Source: Rhodospirillaceae bacterium
Lineage (GTDB): Bacteria; Pseudomonadota; Alphaproteobacteria; Reyranellales; Reyranellaceae
Direction: 5' to 3'
Length of the DNA: 34,773 bases
Assembly (NCBI GenBank): GCA_009772935.1
Contig: WOUR01000051.1
Span: 1 to 34,773, forward strand
Shown: positions 1 to 8,396 of the stretch, in pieces
How positions within the stretch are numbered: the stretch's first letter is position 1
Layout: every line of letters begins with the position of its first letter
Made by a program: the position numbers and the translations under genes
The notes under the pieces: model-generated
The model's input: only the letters and a program-made list of their open reading frames with translations
What the model was told of the DNA's origin: nothing
Database searches by the model: none

Positions 1-898
1 CGGCTAGCGCAGTCGCACCGCCGGTGGCGAGGGCTCCGCCGGCGGCGGCAAGCCCACCGGCCGCCAGCCCGGTTCCGACCGCCGCGCCGGCTCCCAGCTG
101 GGGTCCGCCCGAGACGATGCCGTTGGCGATACCGGGTCCGAAGATGCCGAGGCCCAGCAGGGCCAGGGAGGCCAGCACCAGCGCCATGGCATCCTCGATG
201 GAGGGCTGGGCACCGGTGCCCGAGGTGAACTGGGAGAAGAGCGTCGAGCCGATCCCGACGATGACCGCCAGCACCAGCACCTTCACGCCGGAGGACACGA
301 CATTGCCCAGCACCCGCTCGGCCAGAAAGGCCGTCTTGCTGAACAGCCCGAAGGGGATCAGCACGAAACCGGCGAGCGTCGTCAGCTTGAACTCGATCAG
401 GGTGATGAAGAGCTGAACAGCCAAGATGAAGAAGGCAAGCAGCACCACGATCCAGGCGAACAGCAGCACCACGATCTGGATGAAGTTCTCGAAGAAGCTG
501 ATGTAGCCCATCAGTCCCGAAATCGACTCCAGGAGCGGCCGACCGGCATCGAGACCGACCTGGGCAACCCGCCCGGGCCGGAGAAAATCCGCCGCCGACA
601 AGCCGGTGCCGGAGGCCTTCAGGCCAAGGCCGGCGAAGCTCTCGAACACGATGCGGGCGAGGCTGTTCCAGTTGCCGATGAGATAGGCGAAGACGCCGAT
701 GAACAGGGTCTTCTTGACGAGCCGGGCGATGACATCCTCGTCCCGGCCCCACGCCCAGAAGAGCGCGGCCAGCGTCAGGTCGATCGCGACCAGTGTGGCG
801 GCCAGGAAGCCGACTTCGCTGCCCAGCAACCCGAAGCCGCTGTCGATGTAGCTGGTAAAGACTTCGAGGAACCGGTCGATAACGCCTGTACCGCCCAT
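1..898 (-). CDS. trbL: TrbL, conjugal transfer inner-membrane protein (3' end outside window)
   Basis: TrbL is the polytopic inner-membrane component of the Trb mating-pair apparatus, the counterpart of VirB6, and helps form the DNA translocation channel. The reading frame opens with MGGTGVIDRFLEVF and stays open for 299 codons to the window edge, so the C-terminus is missing. Visible are several hydrophobic segments, including stretches around ALFWAWGRD, IVVLLFAWIVVLLAFFILAVQ and VLVLAVIVGIG, and then an Ala/Gly-rich tail, as usual for the family. The ATG at 898 has GGAGTGA about 9 bases upstream. It lies 40 bp after trbJ, which leaves no room for a trbK entry-exclusion gene. The family is certain; the full length cannot be seen. 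Confidence 0.93.
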   Translation of the reverse strand, partial: MGGTGVIDRFLEVFTSYIDSGFGLLGSEVGFLAATLVAIDLTLAALFWAWGRDEDVIARLVKKTLFIGVFAYLIGNWNSLARIVFESFAGLGLKASGTGLSAADFLRPGRVAQVGLDAGRPLLESISGLMGYISFFENFIQIVVLLFAWIVVLLAFFILAVQLFITLIEFKLTTLAGFVLIPFGLFSKTAFLAERVLGNVVSSGVKVLVLAVIVGIGSTLFSQFTSGTGAQPSIEDAMALVLASLALLGLGIFGPGIANGIVSGGPQLGAGAAVGTGLAAGGLAAAGGALATGGATALA

Positions 899-938
899 CG
901 GCCTTCACTCCGTTCCTCTTGCCCACGCGGCGGCGGGC

Positions 939-1676
939 TTATTCATGGAACATGCGGACGGTCGACGGCTGATAACCCGTGTTGGGCGCGAGGAAGCGTC
1001 GGAGCTGCTCCCGCGCCTGGTCCTGGGCGGCCACGCGCGCGGCCGCCTCGAGGCTCTGCGCCCGCCCCTGCGCAGCGACCGTCGCCGTGAGGTCGGCGAG
1101 CTGCTGTGCCTGAAGGGCGACGAGCTGGTTACCGGCCTGCGCCGCCTCCAGCGCGCCTGCCGCGCCCTGGCTGGCATCGACGAGCGCAGACATTTCCCGG
1201 CGGTTGGTGTCGAGATTACCGACCACCGTCGCCTGGATACGCAGCGCATCCTGCAGTCCCGCGACGGAATTTTGCCAGCGCATTTGCGCATTGGCGATCA
1301 GCGACTGGGCGGACTGGTTCGCCGACGCCGGCGCATAGGTCGTCGAGAAGGCCCGATCGATCTGCTGGACGTCGTAGGCGATGTTCTGCGCCTGGCCCAG
1401 GAGTTGGCGGGTCCGCCCGATCGACTGCTGAAGCTGCTGCAGGGAGGAGTATGGCAGGCTCGTGAGATGGCGTGCCTGGTTGATCAGCATCTGCGCTTCG
1501 TTCTGCAGCGAGAGGATCTGGTTGTTGACCTGCTGGAGTGTGCGAGCCGCGGTCAGCAGGTTCTGCGAGTAGTTGCTGGGATCGAACACGGTCATCTGCG
1601 CTGAGGCCGGTAACGCGCTGCCGGAGAGAGCCAGGATGGCCGCAAGCGTGACTGCGCAACGACGGATCGAGATCAT
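939..1676 (-). CDS. trbJ: TrbJ, periplasmic conjugal transfer protein
   Basis: TrbJ is the VirB5-like protein of Trb systems, exported to the periplasm and needed for pilus assembly or mating contact. The 245-residue product begins MISIRRCAVTLAAILALSG and has a clear signal peptide ending near ASAQ. The rest is Gln/Ala-rich and helical (TARTLQQVNNQILSLQNEAQ), as in TrbJ proteins. The start at 1676 is favoured over an upstream frame extension because AGGAG lies about 7 bases before it, the signal peptide begins there, and the ATG overlaps the trbE stop as ATGA, which suggests translational coupling. Confidence 0.93.
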   Translation of the reverse strand: MISIRRCAVTLAAILALSGSALPASAQMTVFDPSNYSQNLLTAARTLQQVNNQILSLQNEAQMLINQARHLTSLPYSSLQQLQQSIGRTRQLLGQAQNIAYDVQQIDRAFSTTYAPASANQSAQSLIANAQMRWQNSVAGLQDALRIQATVVGNLDTNRREMSALVDASQGAAGALEAAQAGNQLVALQAQQLADLTATVAAQGRAQSLEAAARVAAQDQAREQLRRFLAPNTGYQPSTVRMFHE

Positions 1677-4111
1677 GATGGTTCTCCTGTGCTGAGGTCG
1701 GGGATGAGATCGGCAGCCCACGGCACGCCGCGCGCCTGCAGCCAGCCGGCCAGGAAAGACTTACGGCCATGCTCGCCCAGAACGCGTTCGATGAGCGCCT
1801 GGTCGGACTTCGACGACGCTGCCGTGAGGGCAAGCGTGACCTCGCCAAGGCCGAGTTCGAACAGGCGATTGCCGCGGCGGGACTGGCAGTAGTAGTCACG
1901 CTTGGGCGTCGCCCGGGCGAGAATCTCGATCTGACGGTCATTGAGACCGAAGCGGCGATAGATCTCGGTGATCTGCGGCTCGATCGCCCGCTCGTTCGGC
2001 AGGAAGAGCCGGGTCGGGCAGCTCTCGATGATGGCCGGCGCGATGGCGGAGCCGTCGATGTCCGAGAGCGACTGGGTCGCAAAGACGACGGAGGCGTTCT
2101 TCTTGCGCAAGGTCTTCAGCCATTCGCGCAGCTGGGCGGCGAAGCCCTCGTCGTCCAGGGCGAGCCAGCCCTCGTCGACGATCAGCAGGGTCGGGCTGCC
2201 GTCCAGACGGGCCTCGATCCGATGGAAGAGATAGGCGAGCACGGCAGCCGCGGCGCCGGTGCCGATCAGCCCCTCGGACTCGAAGACCTGCACCGACGTA
2301 CTGCCGAGCCGTTCGGCCTCCGCATCCAGCAGACGGCCATAAGCCCCTCCCAGGCAATAAGGCTGGAGGGCCCGCTTGAGGGCGGCCGACTGCAACAGTA
2401 CCGACAGGCCCGTCAGGGTGCGCTCTTCGAGGGGCGCGGAGGCCAGCGACCCGAGGGCCGACCACACATGGTCCTTCACCTCGGGCGTGAGGACGATCCT
2501 CTCACGCGCCAGGAGAGCTGCAATCCAGTCAGTGGCCCAGCCCCGCTCCGCGACATCGTCGATGCCGGCCAGCGGCTGGAGGACAACGGGCTCCCTCTCC
2601 TCTTCGCCGAGCGCGCTTCCGAGGTCGTGCCAATCCCCACCCATCGCGAGCGCAGCGGCACGGATGGAACCGCCGAAGTCGAAGGCGAACACCTGCGCCT
2701 TGTCGTAGCGCCGGAACTGCAACGCCATGAGGGCCAGCAGCACGGACTTGCCCGAGCCCGTCGGGCCGACCACGAGCGTATGGCCGACATCGCCGACATG
2801 CAGGGAGAACCGGAACGGCGTCGCCCCCTCGGTCCTGCCGAAGAACAGCGGCGGCGCACCGAAGTGCTCGTCCGTCGCGGGACCGGCCCAGACCGCCGAC
2901 AGCGGGATCATGTGCGCCAGGTTGAGCGTCGAGACCGGCGGCTGGCGCACATTGGCGTAGGCATGCCCGGGAAGGGAGCCCAGCCACGCATCGACGGCGT
3001 TGACCTTCTCGACCATGCAGGTGAAGTCGCGGCCCTGGATCACCTTCTCGACGAGACGCAGCCGTTCGTCGGCAACGCGCGGATCCTCATCCCAGACCGT
3101 GACGGTCACCGTGCAGTAGGCGGCGCCGACCGCGTCCGAGCCGAGTTCCTGCAATGCCGCATCGGCGTCGATCGCCTTGTTGTGCGCATCGGTGTCGACG
3201 AGGGTCGACGCCTCGTTGGTCATCACTTCCTTGAGGATGGCCGCAATGGACTTCCTCTTGGCGAACCACTGACGGCGGATGCGCGTCATCAACCGGGTGG
3301 CGTCGGTCTTGTCGAGCAGGATCGCGCGCGTCGACCAACGATACGCAAAGGCGAGGCGATTGAGTTCGTCGAGCAGTCCCGGCGTGGTGGTTCCCGGGAA
3401 ACCGACGATCGTCAGCACCCGCAGATGACAGTCGCCGAGCTTCGGCTCGAGGCCACTGGTCAGGGGCTGATCGGCCAGCAGCCCGTCCAGATACATGGGC
3501 ACCTCCGGCACGCGCACGCGCTGGCGCCGGGTGGAGATGCAGGAATGCAAATAGGTCAGCGTCTCAGCATCGTCGAGCCAGTGGCACTCGGGCATGAAGC
3601 CATCGAGGAGCTGCAGCACCCGTTCGGTGCGATCGGTGAACCCGGCCAGAATCTCACGGGCATCCGCTCCCGCGGCGCGGTTACGGCCTTCGTATAGAAA
3701 GCGCTCGGCTCCACCCGACTCCCAGGCCGGCGGCAGATAGAGAAACGTCAGGTAATAGGTCGACTCGTAATGCGCCCCCTCTTCCTCGAACGCCGCCTTG
3801 CGCTCGGCGTCGACCAGCGCCGAGGCCGCGTCCGGAAGCCCGCTCCCTGGATAAGTGCTGGCTTGCCCCCGCTGGGCCTCGACGAAGAGGGCCCAGCCCG
3901 ATCCAAGGCGACGCAGGACGTTGTTTAATCGCCCCGCGACGCCGACGAGTTCCGCCGGCACCGCGGAGTCGAGGTCGGGGCCGCGGAAACGCGCGGTCCG
4001 CTGGAACGAACCGTCCTTGTTCAGCACGACGCCGGGAGCCACGAGCGCTGCCCACGGCAGGAAGTCGGCAAGGCGGGTGGCCGAGTTCCGGTATTCGGCA
4101 AGATTCATCAT
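1673..4111 (-). CDS. trbE: TrbE, conjugal transfer ATPase
   Basis: TrbE is the VirB4-type ATPase that powers pilus assembly at the inner membrane. The product is about 812 residues, normal for the family. The N-terminal half is the CagE/TrbE/VirB domain. The C-terminal half is a P-loop NTPase with Walker A GPTGSGKS near residues 449-456 and Walker B LLIVDEGW near 642-649. Two adjacent ATGs (4111 and 4108) could start the gene; 4111 has GAGGA at 7-base spacing. It follows trbD by about 10 bases and overlaps trbJ, so it sits inside one trb operon. Confidence 0.95.
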   Translation of the reverse strand: MMNLAEYRNSATRLADFLPWAALVAPGVVLNKDGSFQRTARFRGPDLDSAVPAELVGVAGRLNNVLRRLGSGWALFVEAQRGQASTYPGSGLPDAASALVDAERKAAFEEEGAHYESTYYLTFLYLPPAWESGGAERFLYEGRNRAAGADAREILAGFTDRTERVLQLLDGFMPECHWLDDAETLTYLHSCISTRRQRVRVPEVPMYLDGLLADQPLTSGLEPKLGDCHLRVLTIVGFPGTTTPGLLDELNRLAFAYRWSTRAILLDKTDATRLMTRIRRQWFAKRKSIAAILKEVMTNEASTLVDTDAHNKAIDADAALQELGSDAVGAAYCTVTVTVWDEDPRVADERLRLVEKVIQGRDFTCMVEKVNAVDAWLGSLPGHAYANVRQPPVSTLNLAHMIPLSAVWAGPATDEHFGAPPLFFGRTEGATPFRFSLHVGDVGHTLVVGPTGSGKSVLLALMALQFRRYDKAQVFAFDFGGSIRAAALAMGGDWHDLGSALGEEEREPVVLQPLAGIDDVAERGWATDWIAALLARERIVLTPEVKDHVWSALGSLASAPLEERTLTGLSVLLQSAALKRALQPYCLGGAYGRLLDAEAERLGSTSVQVFESEGLIGTGAAAAVLAYLFHRIEARLDGSPTLLIVDEGWLALDDEGFAAQLREWLKTLRKKNASVVFATQSLSDIDGSAIAPAIIESCPTRLFLPNERAIEPQITEIYRRFGLNDRQIEILARATPKRDYYCQSRRGNRLFELGLGEVTLALTAASSKSDQALIERVLGEHGRKSFLAGWLQARGVPWAADLIPDLSTGEPS

Positions 4112-4121
4112 GACAGGGTCC

Positions 4122-4385
4122 TCACACGCCAAGCCGGGCGGGAATGCGCAGGTGGCGGCGCGCCACATCGACGAAGAGCGGATCGCGCTTGGCCGCCCAG
4201 ACTGCCAGCCCATGACCAAGCAGCCAGATCAGCAGGCCGGCGACCCAGAGGCGCAGTCCCAGGCTGATCGCCGCTGCAAGCGTGCCGTTCAGGATCGCAA
4301 TCGAGCGCGGGGCCCCGCCCAGCAGGATCGGCTCGGTCAAGGCACGGTGGAGCGGCACCACGAAGCCGGGAACGGGCTCGGTCAT
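4122..4385 (-). CDS. trbD: TrbD, conjugal transfer membrane protein
   Basis: TrbD is a small VirB3-like inner-membrane protein of the mating pore. The 87-residue product (MTEPVPGFVVPLHRALTEP) carries the family motif PxxxALTEPILLGGAPR near its N-terminus, followed by hydrophobic segments in TLAAAISLGLRLWVAGLLIW. The start ATG overlaps the last base of the trbC stop (TGATG), so the two are probably translationally coupled. Position between trbC and trbE supports the call. Confidence 0.92.
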   Translation of the reverse strand: MTEPVPGFVVPLHRALTEPILLGGAPRSIAILNGTLAAAISLGLRLWVAGLLIWLLGHGLAVWAAKRDPLFVDVARRHLRIPARLGV

Positions 4386-4711
4386 CAGACGAGGACCCCG
4401 CCGCCGAATGAGAAGAACGAGAGAAAGAAGCTCGATGCCGCAAAGGCGATCGAGATGCCGAACACGATCTGGATCAGCCGCCGGAAGCCACCGGAGCTGT
4501 CGCCGAACGCCAGGGTGAGGCCGGTGACGATGATGATGATCACCGCGACGATCTTGGCTACCGGTCCTTCCACCGATTGCAGGACCTGCTGAAGCGGCTG
4601 CTCCCAGGGCATGCTGGAACCCGCCGCGTGAGCAGTCGACGAGAGGACGAGCAGGGCCGTAGACAAGCTTGCGGCCGCCATAACAGCGTGTCGTATCGCG
4701 AGGCGCGTCAT
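4385..4711 (-). CDS. trbC: TrbC, conjugative pilin precursor
   Basis: TrbC is the VirB2-like pilin precursor; mature TrbC is processed and, in RP4-type systems, cyclised by the TraF peptidase. The 108-residue product has a signal segment (MAAASLSTALLVLSSTAHAA) and then two hydrophobic stretches, IVAVIIIIVTGLTLAFG and IVFGISIAFAASSFFLSFF, separated by the short loop DSSGGFRRL, as expected of TrbC/VirB2. The start at 4711 overlaps the trbB stop as ATGA. A traF homologue is present at 11673-12182. Confidence 0.93.
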   Translation of the reverse strand: MTRLAIRHAVMAAASLSTALLVLSSTAHAAGSSMPWEQPLQQVLQSVEGPVAKIVAVIIIIVTGLTLAFGDSSGGFRRLIQIVFGISIAFAASSFFLSFFSFGGGVLV

Positions 4712-5676
4712 TGAGCTTCTCCTGCGGCTGAGAGTGTGTAGTCCGACGTGGCGCCAAGGCCCTCGACGCGGGCCAGTTCTGTGAGCCGCCGGGCGCTCCC
4801 CCGACCCGACAGCACGGCGATGAGGTCGATCGTCTCGGCAATCAGGGCGCGCGGCACCGTGACGACGGCTTCCTGGATGAGCTGCTCGAGACGCCGCAAC
4901 GCCCCGAGCGCCGATCCGGCGTGGATGGTGCCGATGCCGCCGGGATGGCCGGTACCCCAGGCCTTCAGAAGGTCGAGCGCCTCGGCGCCCCGCACCTCGC
5001 CGATCGGGATGCGGTCGGGCCGCAGCCGCAACGAGGAGCGCACCAGTTCGGACAACGACGCCACGCCATCCTTGGTCCGCAAGGCGACAAGATTGGCGGC
5101 GCGGCATTGCAGCTCCCGGGTATCCTCGATCAGGACCACCCGGTCGGACGTCTTGGCCACCTCAGCCAGGAGCGCATTGGCGAGCGTCGTCTTTCCGGTC
5201 GAGGTGCCGCCGGCCACCAGGATGTTGCGGCGATCGGCGACGGCTCGTCGAAGCGTCTCAGCCTCACCCTTCGTCGTGATCCCCGCCGCGGCGTAGTCAT
5301 CAAGGGTGAAGACGGCGACCGCCGGCTTGCGAATCGCGAAGGTGGGCGCCGCGACGACGGGCGGCAGCAGCCCCTCGAACCGCTCTCCCGTCTCGGGCAG
5401 CTCGGCCGATACCCTCGGGCTGGCCGGATGGACTTCGGCGCCGACATGATGGGCAACCAGCCGCACGATGCGCTCACCTTCGGCGGCTGCCAGTGTCTCC
5501 TGCGTCTCGGCCAGGCCGGTCGACAGCCGGTCGATCCAGAGCCTACCATCGGGATTGAGCATCACCTCGACGACGGACGGGTCTTCGAGCCAGGTCGCGA
5601 TGGCGGGTCCGAGCGCGGTGCGCAGCATGCGCGCGCCCCGGGAAATGACCTCTGCCTGGAAGGAATGGACCGTCAT
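4708..5676 (-). CDS. trbB: TrbB, conjugal transfer traffic ATPase
   Basis: TrbB is the VirB11-type hexameric secretion ATPase at the cytoplasmic face of the pore. In the 322-residue product Walker A GGTSTGKTT is at about 156-164, the Asp box VLIEDTREL near 181-189, Walker B IPIGEVRG near 223-230, and the His box GHPGGIGTIHAG near 243-254. The frame extends upstream, but the ATG at 5676 is chosen because VirB11/TrbB homology begins there and GGGG lies a few bases upstream. About 140 bp separate it from the ribbon-helix-helix gene, the largest gap inside the traG-trb cluster, which could hold a promoter. Confidence 0.94.
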   Translation of the reverse strand: MTVHSFQAEVISRGARMLRTALGPAIATWLEDPSVVEVMLNPDGRLWIDRLSTGLAETQETLAAAEGERIVRLVAHHVGAEVHPASPRVSAELPETGERFEGLLPPVVAAPTFAIRKPAVAVFTLDDYAAAGITTKGEAETLRRAVADRRNILVAGGTSTGKTTLANALLAEVAKTSDRVVLIEDTRELQCRAANLVALRTKDGVASLSELVRSSLRLRPDRIPIGEVRGAEALDLLKAWGTGHPGGIGTIHAGSALGALRRLEQLIQEAVVTVPRALIAETIDLIAVLSGRGSARRLTELARVEGLGATSDYTLSAAGEAQ

Positions 5677-5815
5677 CGTCACCCCGTGATGCAGGGCCGC
5701 CACCAGCGGCCATCGAACGGGGTCGATTAGAAGAAGGAGCAAACCTCTCTGCGCAACAACAACCAGATGATCGTAGTGCGCGGGCGTAGAATGGCGTCTG
5801 AATGGGCGGGACCGC

Positions 5816-6259
5816 TCAGACAGGCTCCGGGGGCAGATCGCTGTCCACGCCCTCACTCGGTTCAATGTCCTGCGAGATTTCCTCCGCGAGAGTCCGCCCC
5901 TTCGCCAGCCGCCGGCCAAGAGCATCGACGAAACCCTCGTACCGTTCGCGGCCCTTGGCTTGCGCGGCCTGTTGTGCGCCCTCAGGCAAAGAGGGTGTGG
6001 TGGTCAGCCAGAAGCGCACGAACAGCGCCAGCGCCTCGTTCGAGATGGTGACATCGCGTTCCAGACGCTCGACCTGGCGAACGAGCCGGTCCAGCCGACG
6101 CCCGAGCGCTCCTTCGAGTCTTTCGGAAGCATCCGGTGACAGGAACGAGGCGAGTGCCGTCTCCACGACATGGGCCTGCGGCACGCGCTTGCGCGACGCA
6201 TAGTCGGCAAGCTTCAGCGCCAGATCGGGCGGCAGACGAAACGTGTGTTTGGTTCGCAT
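5816..6259 (-). CDS. Ribbon-helix-helix (CopG-like) protein between traG and trbB
   Basis: This 147-residue protein starts MRTKHTFRLPPDLALKLADYA and looks like a ribbon-helix-helix DNA-binding domain (beta strand HTFRLP, then two short helices), followed by a charged helical region (RLDRLVRQVERLERDV) and an acidic tail. In alphaproteobacterial ICEs a CopG-like gene commonly sits exactly here, between traG and trbB, and is presumed to regulate the transfer operon; its targets are unknown. GGGAG precedes the ATG by only about 3 bases, and the gene begins 8 bp after the traG stop. Confidence 0.82.
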   Translation of the reverse strand: MRTKHTFRLPPDLALKLADYASRKRVPQAHVVETALASFLSPDASERLEGALGRRLDRLVRQVERLERDVTISNEALALFVRFWLTTTPSLPEGAQQAAQAKGRERYEGFVDALGRRLAKGRTLAEEISQDIEPSEGVDSDLPPEPV

Positions 6260-6267
6260 CTACTCCC

Positions 6268-8268
6268 TCACAGATCGATGCCATCGCCAGGGTCCATCGC
6301 GGCCTGACGGGCGAGTCCCCGGGCCGTCGTCCGCAAACGGCGGGCGCGCACCGCGTCTTCGTCGGCCTCATCCTCGGCGAACTCGAACTCAGGCGAAGGC
6401 GTGACCGGCTCGGGCGCGATGTCCTCATGCTCGGCAAGCTCCGGCTCCCGACGAATGCCGCCATTGGCGGGATCGTCGACGGGCTGCCCGTCCTGAAGAC
6501 CGCCTGTCCCCTCTCCGCCGGCCGTCGGAACAGGGGGAACAGCCTTGGCACTCCAGTCATCCAGAGTGACACTGGAGGCTCTCGGTCGTTCAGGTTCCGG
6601 CGGTGGCAGCAGACGTTCCGTCAGCTGCCGGTCCTCGTAGTACCGCGCCTTCCTGGCCCGGATCGGCGGGCACCCGGAAACCAGCACCAACTCGTCGGTT
6701 GCCGGCAGCTGCATGACCTCTCCGGGCGTCAGCAACGGTCTCGCCGTTTCCTGTCGTGAGACCATGAGATGCCCAAGCCATGGGCTCAGCCGGTGGCCGG
6801 CGTAGTTCCGGGCATCCCGGATCTCCGTGGCCGTGCCGAGCGCATCCGAAACGCGCTTGGCGGTGCGCTCGTCGTTGGTGGCGAAGCACACACGGACATG
6901 GCAGTTGTCCAGGATGGCATTGTTCGGACCGTAGGCCTTCTCGATCTGATTGAGGGACTGGGCGATGAGAAAGCTCTTGAGCCCATAGCCCGCCATGAAG
7001 GCGAGCGCCGATTCAAAGAAGTCCAGGCGTCCTAGCGCGGGGAACTCGTCGAGCATCAGCAGCAGCCTGTGCCGCCGCCCTTTGGCATGGAGCTCCTCGG
7101 TCAGCCGGCGGCCGATCTGATTCAACACGAGGCGCACCAGCGGCTTGGTCCGGCTGATGTCGGACGGCGGCACCACGAGGTAGAGGGTCGTCGGCCGCTC
7201 GCTCTCGACGAGATCGCGGATGCGCCAGTCGCAGCGACGCGTCACCTGAGCCACGACGGGGTCACGGTACAGGCCGAGGAAGGACATGGCGGTCGAGAGA
7301 ACGCCCGAGCGCTCGTTCTCGCTCTTGTTCAGAAGTTCGCGAGCCGCCGAGGCGATAACCGGATGGACACCCGCCTCGCCGAGGTGCGCAGTGGTCATCA
7401 TTGCGCGGAGCGTCGACTCGATCGGCTGCCTGGGGTCTGACAGGAAAGCAGCCACCCCGGCTAGCGTCTTGTCCTCACCGGCATACAGGACATGCAGGAT
7501 CGCGCCGACCAGAAGGGCGTGACTGGTCTTTTCCCAGTGATTGCGCCGCTCCAGCGCGCCTTCGGGATCGACCAGAACATCGGCAATGTTCTGGACATCG
7601 CGGACTTCCCATTCGCCTCGACGCACCTCGAGCAACGGATTGTAAGCTGCGGACGCCGCATTGGTCGGATCGAACAGCAGCACGCGGCCATGCCGCGACC
7701 GGAAACCCGACGTCAGCTCCCAGTTCTCGCCCTTGATGTCGTGAACGATCGAGCTGCCCGGCCAGGTCAGCAAGGTCGGCACGACCAAGCCGACGCCCTT
7801 ACCGCTGCGTGTCGGCGCAAAGCAGAGAACGTGTTCCGGTCCTTCATGGCGCAGGTAGTCGGTGCCGAGCTTGCCCAGCACCACACCGTCCTGGCCGATC
7901 AGTCCCGCGCGGCGGGCTTCACCTGCTGTCGCCCAACGCGCCGATCCATAGGTCGCCACGTTCTTTGCCTCGCGCGCACGCCAGACCGACATGCCGATTG
8001 CGACCCCGATCGAAATGAATCCGCCCGAGGCCGCGATACAGGCGCCCTCCACGAAGATGGCGGGGGCATAGGCATCGAAGGCGTACCACCACCAGAAGAA
8101 AGTCGCCGGGAAATAAATCGGCAGGCCGGCGAGCTCGAACCAGGGTGGGCCAAGCTGGGGTTGATAACCCAGCCGCCAGGCCGTCCATTGCGTCGACGCC
8201 CATACTGCTACGAGCACAATTGCGAAAACGAGGGGGATCTGCCCCCACAGGATCTTCGTCGCAGACAT
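6268..8268 (-). CDS. traG: TraG, type IV coupling protein
   Basis: TraG is the VirD4-type coupling ATPase that links the relaxase-DNA complex to the Trb channel. The 666-residue product has N-terminal membrane segments (about residues 10-28, 50-63 and 68-95), then the TraG/VirD4 motor with Walker A APTRSGKGVG at about 151-160 and Walker B LLLMLDEFPALG at about 402-413. The tail from about residue 560 is acidic and low in complexity, which may serve relaxase recognition (inference). No strong Shine-Dalgarno is visible before the ATG at 8268. It lies between rlxS and the trb genes, as in related ICEs. Confidence 0.95.
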   Translation of the reverse strand: MSATKILWGQIPLVFAIVLVAVWASTQWTAWRLGYQPQLGPPWFELAGLPIYFPATFFWWWYAFDAYAPAIFVEGACIAASGGFISIGVAIGMSVWRAREAKNVATYGSARWATAGEARRAGLIGQDGVVLGKLGTDYLRHEGPEHVLCFAPTRSGKGVGLVVPTLLTWPGSSIVHDIKGENWELTSGFRSRHGRVLLFDPTNAASAAYNPLLEVRRGEWEVRDVQNIADVLVDPEGALERRNHWEKTSHALLVGAILHVLYAGEDKTLAGVAAFLSDPRQPIESTLRAMMTTAHLGEAGVHPVIASAARELLNKSENERSGVLSTAMSFLGLYRDPVVAQVTRRCDWRIRDLVESERPTTLYLVVPPSDISRTKPLVRLVLNQIGRRLTEELHAKGRRHRLLLMLDEFPALGRLDFFESALAFMAGYGLKSFLIAQSLNQIEKAYGPNNAILDNCHVRVCFATNDERTAKRVSDALGTATEIRDARNYAGHRLSPWLGHLMVSRQETARPLLTPGEVMQLPATDELVLVSGCPPIRARKARYYEDRQLTERLLPPPEPERPRASSVTLDDWSAKAVPPVPTAGGEGTGGLQDGQPVDDPANGGIRREPELAEHEDIAPEPVTPSPEFEFAEDEADEDAVRARRLRTTARGLARQAAMDPGDGIDL

Positions 8269-8396
8269 GACGAGGACAACAAGCGGTCGCTTGCCATCCG
8301 TTCAATGCCAACGACGCGCAGAGCGCTCATGCGGCGGCCCTGGCGTGCAATTTGGTGAATGCCGTAAACCGGTCTGCCACTCTCTTCCTCGTCGAG

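Noticed and set aside
1769..3697. 642-codon open frame on the plus strand
   Set aside because: It is antisense to trbE, whose Walker motifs and family length are clear. Its product is rich in Arg, Gly and Gln with no recognisable domain, as expected for a shadow in high-GC DNA.
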